From contig NC_135187.1 of assembly GCF_041146795.1 (NCBI RefSeq), positions 2,047,501 to 2,111,500 of the forward strand: a stretch of DNA of 64,000 bases, read 5' to 3'. The notes under the pieces were generated by a model. The model saw nothing but the letters and a program-made list of their open reading frames with translations. It was not told the origin of the DNA and made no database searches. Of this stretch, positions 45,101-51,100 are shown in pieces. Numbering within the stretch: position 1 is the stretch's first letter; the number at the start of each line of letters is the position of its first letter. The position numbers were made by a program, and so were the translations under genes. This stretch comes from Maylandia zebra. Lineage: Eukaryota; Chordata; Actinopteri; Cichliformes; Cichlidae.

Positions 45101-48100
45101 TGAGAAGTAGGATTCACTTAGGTGTCCACCTGTTGGACCTTTGGTCCCCCATAAAATTTTAACTGAGAGGTTTTAAGCCACAAACAATTACTGTAAAAAA
45201 AAATAGTGTTTTGTTGACACTAAATTTTGTTACCTACAGGCTCTTTGACATTAAATACTTCCATTCTGTTAAACATTTAAAAATGAAGGAAAGCGTTGGT
45301 TAAACTGAGTGAATTGCAATGTTGATCTGCAGTTTACAGTGAATCACCCCAAAATAATTATTGAGTCCTTGCATTTCTTTATTTTTTGTATGTATTTCTT
45401 TTTAACACAGAAATTCAGGTAAATGTTCGCTTGGTTAATGGAGGACATGGCTCCTGCTATGGCAGGGTGGAGATCCTCCACAGTGGCCAGTGGGGGACAG
45501 TGTGTGATGATTCTTGGGGCCTGCAGGATGCTCAGGTGGTATGTAGGCAGCTGGGCTGTGGTAGGGTCCTCTCTGCACCAACTAAAGCACGATTTGGACA
45601 AGGCTCAGGGCGCGTCTGGATGAATGAGGTTGGATGCACAGGCAGGGAATCCAACCTGTTTGAGTGTCGACACTCAGGGTTAGGATCTCATGACTGCAGC
45701 CACAGTGAAGACGCCGGTGTCATCTGTCAAGGTAAATTTGAGAAGGTGGCATCACTGAGGTTACATTTTTTTTAATCTGTGTCTATGCTGTCAAGTTTAT
45801 TATACAACAATAGAAATACTATGTTTTGTTTACTTCAAACTGTGCTACCCACAGGTTTTGTTATATTAAATATTTTGTCATTAAACATCAATATTTGTCA
45901 ATCGTTAGAGCGCCACCTAGATGTAAGAGAACATATCATGTTATATACTTTAGCATACTCCAGGGTTTTTGAGTTTATTATATTATTTATACTTTCTAGT
46001 TTTTGGTTTCTTTGAGTTCTGTCTTATGGTTTATGTCTCTGTCTTCTTTAGTTGCTCTGTCTCCCCTATCACCTGTATCCCCTTGTCTAGTTCGCGTCTA
46101 TGTGTATCCTTAGTTCCTATATCCCCGTGTTCAGTCAGTGTTTGTGTCTGCCCTGGTCCCACGTCTCTGTTCCCTCTGTAGTGCCTGCATGTGAGTCTGT
46201 TATGTGTTTCCTGTTTTACTTTGAAGGTCTCTGTCTTTTCTCAGTGTGTTCAGTTTACGCTTCTTTGGTCTCGTCAGTTCTGATTTGTCCCAGCTGTGTT
46301 TCCCTCCTGTTACTCATTCCCTGATTGCTCCCTCTGTGTATTTAAGCCCTGTGTTTCTCTGTGTCCGTGTCGCGATCTACCGTTTATTTTGCTGTGTGTT
46401 TTGCCAGTCCACCGGTGTTAGTTTATTTTGACTTTTTTCCAGTTGTGTTATGTTTGCGTTCAGCATTAAAGCTGTTTTGGTTTAAGTTCTGTCTCCGGAG
46501 TCTGCATCTTGGGTCCTATTCCTGTCTGCACACAGCCACACCTAACAGAAGATCGCGACCATACTATGGACCCCGCAGACTCTTCCGCTTTTGGATTCGA
46601 CGCTGAGATGGAGCGGTTGATTAAGCTCCTTGACCGCATTGCTCAGGCCAATGATTTGAGGACCATGGCAGTTGGGCTAAGCGCTGTAGATGCCATCATT
46701 CGGAGCAACCCTCGGCTTACTCAGCTTTCTATGGACACTGTGCTGGGCAGCTCCATAGCTGCCTGGAGGGAGCAAGTCAGGGCTGGCGAGCTTGCTCTCT
46801 CTATCTCCACCTCCACTTCTTTACCACCGCCCCAGGACGACACACACTCACCACCTGCCTCATCACTACCACAGACTGCCTCTCCTTCCTCACACCAGCC
46901 GGGACCTTGTTCGCCTGTCCATTCGCCTGCCTTTTTCCTCGCGGCTATCAGAATCAGAATCAGAATCAGAATCAGAATACTTTATTGATCCCTGGGGGAA
47001 ATTATTTTTTGTTACAGTGCTCCATTTTAAACCAACATTAAGACAAGACAGACAATACGCTAACTAAGAATAGTACAATATATACATATATATACATACA
47101 TACATACATAAGTCACTTATAAATAAATATTTGGAAAAGAAACATGTGTAGTTGTAGCAGCAAACAGTGTGTTAAGTGGATGCGTTGTACAGGGAGATGG
47201 CCACAGGCAGGAATGATTTCCTGTGTCGTTCAGTGGTGCTTTTCGGTAATCTCAGTCTCTCACTGAACGAGCTCCTGTGACTGACCAACATGTCATGGAG
47301 TGGGTGGGAGGTGTTATCCAACATTGTCTTTATCTTGGACAGCATCCGCCTCTCCGACACCACCTTGAGGGAGTCCAGCTCCATCCCCACAACATTGCTG
47401 GCCTTACGGATCAGTTTATTAAGTCTGTTGGCATCTGCGACCCTCAGCCTGCTCCCCCAGCATGCAACAGCATAGAGGATCGCACTGGCCACCACAGACT
47501 CATAGAAAATCCTCAGCATTTTCTGGCAGATGTTGAAGGACCTCAGTCGCCTCAAAAAATAGAGACGACTCTGGCCCTTCCTGTAAAGTGCTGTGGTGTT
47601 TTTAGCCCAGTCCAGTTTATTGTCAATGTGTACTCCAAGGTATTTATAGTCCTCCACAATGTCAACACTGACCCCCTGGATTGAAACAGGGGTCAAGTGT
47701 TTCCTGGTCTTCCTGAAGTCCACGATCAGTTCCTTGGTCTTTGCCACGTTGAGCTGCAGATGATTCTGCTCACACCACGTGACAAAGGAGTCGACCACAG
47801 CCCGGTACTCTGTCTCATCATCCCTGCTGATGCATCCAACCACCGCAGAGTCATCAGAAAACTTCTGAAGATGGCAGGTCTCTGTGCAGTGGCTGAAGTC
47901 TGTGGTGTAGAGGGTGAAGAGGAAGGGGGAGAGGACAGTCCCCTGTGGTGCCCCTGTGTTGCTAATCACCTTGTCAGACACACACTGTGGGAGACGTACA
48001 TATTGTGGTCTTCCTGTCAGGTAATCAACAATCCAGGACACCAGAGAAGCATCCACCTGCATCGCTGCTAACTTATCACCCAGGAGGGTCGGCCTGATGG

Positions 48101-51100
48101 TGTTGAAAGCACTGGAAAAGTCAAAAAACATGACCCTCACAGTGCTCGCCGGCTGGTCCAGATGGGTGTAGACACGATTGAGCAGGTAGATGATGGCGTC
48201 CTCTGTTCCGAGACGAGGCTGATAAGCGAACTGAAGGGGATCCAGATGTGGTCTTACTATGGGTCGCAGCTGGTCCAGGATGAGCCTTTCCAGGGTCTTC
48301 ATGATGTGGGAGGTCAGTGCCACGGGCCTGTAATCCTGGGGGCCACTGGGACGAGGCGTCTTTGGTACAGGGACGAGGCATGATGTCTTCCACATCACCG
48401 GGACCCTCTGCAGACTCAGACTCAGCATAAACAGTTTATGAAAGACTCCACACAGCTGGGGGGCACAGGCCTTGAGGACAAGGGGACTCACTCCGTCTGG
48501 TCCAGCAGACTTGCCTGAGTGAAGTCTCCTCATTTGCATCTCAACCTGGTATTGAGTGAAGGTGATGGGTGGGGGAGGGGTGTCAGGAATCTCACAGGAG
48601 GCAACATGTGAAGAGAGAGGCTGGCACAGTGGTGTGGCTCTGGATTCCAGGCTGACTGCAGGTGAGGTTGTGGGGGTGGGAGCAGACACTGTGGTGTCGA
48701 ATCTATTGAAAAACAGATTCAACTCGTCGGCTCTATTCTCACCTCCCTCAGCTCCCCTGCTGTTGGTTGGCCTGAATCCAGTGATGGTCTTCATGCCCCT
48801 CCACACCTCTCTCATGCTGTTCTGCTGGAGTTTCCACTCCAGCTTCCTCCTGTAATTGTCCTTAGCCTCTCTGATCTTGTCCTTTAGTAACACCTGGACC
48901 TTCCTCACCTCCTCTTTGTTGCCCCCTCTGAAAGCCCTCTTCTTGTTGTTGAGGAGGGCTTTGATGTCCTTAGTCACCCACGGCTTGTTATTTGGGTAAC
49001 AATGAACAGTCTGAGCTGGAACAATGGAGTCGGTGCAGAAAGTTATGTAGTCTGTGATACACTCAGTAAGCCCATTGATGTCCTCGGCGTGAGGCTCACA
49101 GAGTGTTTCCCAGTCGGTCACCTCGAAACAGCCCTGTAGTTCCGCTATTGCCTCCTCTGACCACCTCCTAACAGTCCTGGTGGTCACAGGTTCCCTCCTC
49201 ACAATTGGCACATAGCGGGGGGCTCGGTGAATCAGGTTATGATCTGACCTACCAAGTGGGGGGAGGGAGGAGGAGCTGTATGCATCCTTGACGTTAGCAT
49301 ACAGTAAGTCTAAAGTTTTCTCTCCCCTGGTGGGACAGTCCACATATTGTTTGAATGTTGGTAGTGTATTGTCCAGTGATACATGGTTGAAGTCACCCGA
49401 GATCACAATAAAGGCACTCGGGTGCTGAGTCTGTAGCCGAGCTATGGCAGAGTGGATAGTGTCACATGCAGCTGTGGGGTTAGCAGAGGGGGGAACATAA
49501 ACAGCCACCAAGATGACGTGAGAGAATTCCCTGGGTAAATAATACGGCCTGAGTCCAACAGCACACAGTTCAGTGTCCGGGCAACAAATCCTTTCTTTGA
49601 TTGTTATGTTGGCAGGGTTACACCACCACTAAAACAGCAAGCCCACCTCCTTTACGCTTACCGCTAGCGATGCTGTCCCTGTCCGCCCGAACAGTGTGGA
49701 AGCCTTCCACGGAAGCATTCTCATCGGGAATGACCTGGTGCAGCCATGATTCGGTGAAACACATCAGGCTACACTCTCGGTATTCCCTCTGACTCCGTAC
49801 CAGTGCTGAGAGCTCGTCGATTTTACTTGCCAACGATCGCACATTTCCCATCACAATAGACGGCAGACACGGTTTAAACCTCCTCCTCGCTTCGAGCCTC
49901 CGCTGTCTCACCGTCACCTTTTTTCTTCTCTTCTGTCCTTGACCTCTGCATCCCCGATGTGTTTTCCTCCAAATTTCAGCTGGTACTTCTGCGGGCACTT
50001 CTGCGGGCCTGGCCAGCGAGCCGGCCGGCATCAGGGCGATCAGCTGATCTCTGGAGTAAACAGTCCGTGCGTGTAGGAGATGTGCCGCGGTCCCGTTCCA
50101 TGATAAAAGTAACAGTTCCACGGCCACCAGAAGAACAAAAACTCTCTCAATCCACATGATTGAGTAAGAGATAGAAAACGGAGGAAAATACAAGTCAGAA
50201 AAAAAAGAATACGTAAGAAAAAAGAGCTAAACTAAGAGAAAAGCAGGAGCGACTGTAACAGGCTGCACGCTGGTTGGCGCATGCGCACTTATGTGGTCGG
50301 AGGATGAGGAGGAGGTCTCCATTTCTCCACCGGTTCCTGTTCCCTCATCTAGAAGGAAGCGACGCCACCGTCACTCCTCTCCTCGGTCATCCGTCGAGCA
50401 ACCTGCCTCCGCTGGAGGGTCCGGGATGCCGTCCAGCAACTTGTCTCCGCTGGAGAGTCCGAGGGGCCCGTTCAACCTCCTGTCTCCACTGGAGGGTCCA
50501 AGGGGGGGCCCGTTCAGCCTCCTGTCTCCGCTGGAGGGTCCGAGGGGGGGCCCGTTCAGCCTCCTGTCTCCGCTGGAGGGTCCAAGGGGGGGCCCGTTCA
50601 GCCTCCTGTCTCCGCTGGAGGGTCCGAGGGGCCCGTTCAGCCTCCTGTCTCCGCTGGAGGGTCCGAGGAACAGCTTCAGCCGTCTCTTCCTGCTGGAGGA
50701 TCCGAGGGGCCAGTTCAGCCTCACGCCTCGTCAGCTGGAGGGCCCGAGGAGCCCGTCCAGCCTTCTGCCACGTCAGCTGGAGGGCCCGAGGAGCCCGTCC
50801 AGCCTTCTGCCACGTCAGCTGGAGGGCCCGAGGAGCCCGTCCAGCCACCATCAGCCTCTGCCTCTGCTACGCCTGGTCCAGCCTCTGCCTCGGCTTCTGC
50901 TTCGCCTGGTCCAGTTTCGGCTTCGGCTTCTGCTTCTGCTTCGCCTGGTCCAGCTTCAGCCTCGGCTTCTGCTTCGCTTGGTCCAGCTTCAGCCTCTGTT
51001 CCTGCTTCTGCAGCTCCGCCTGGTCCGGCCTCAGCCTCAGCCTCTGCAGCTCCGCCTGGTCCAGCTTCCGAGTGTTCAGCTTCGTCTGCTCCTGAGGTCT

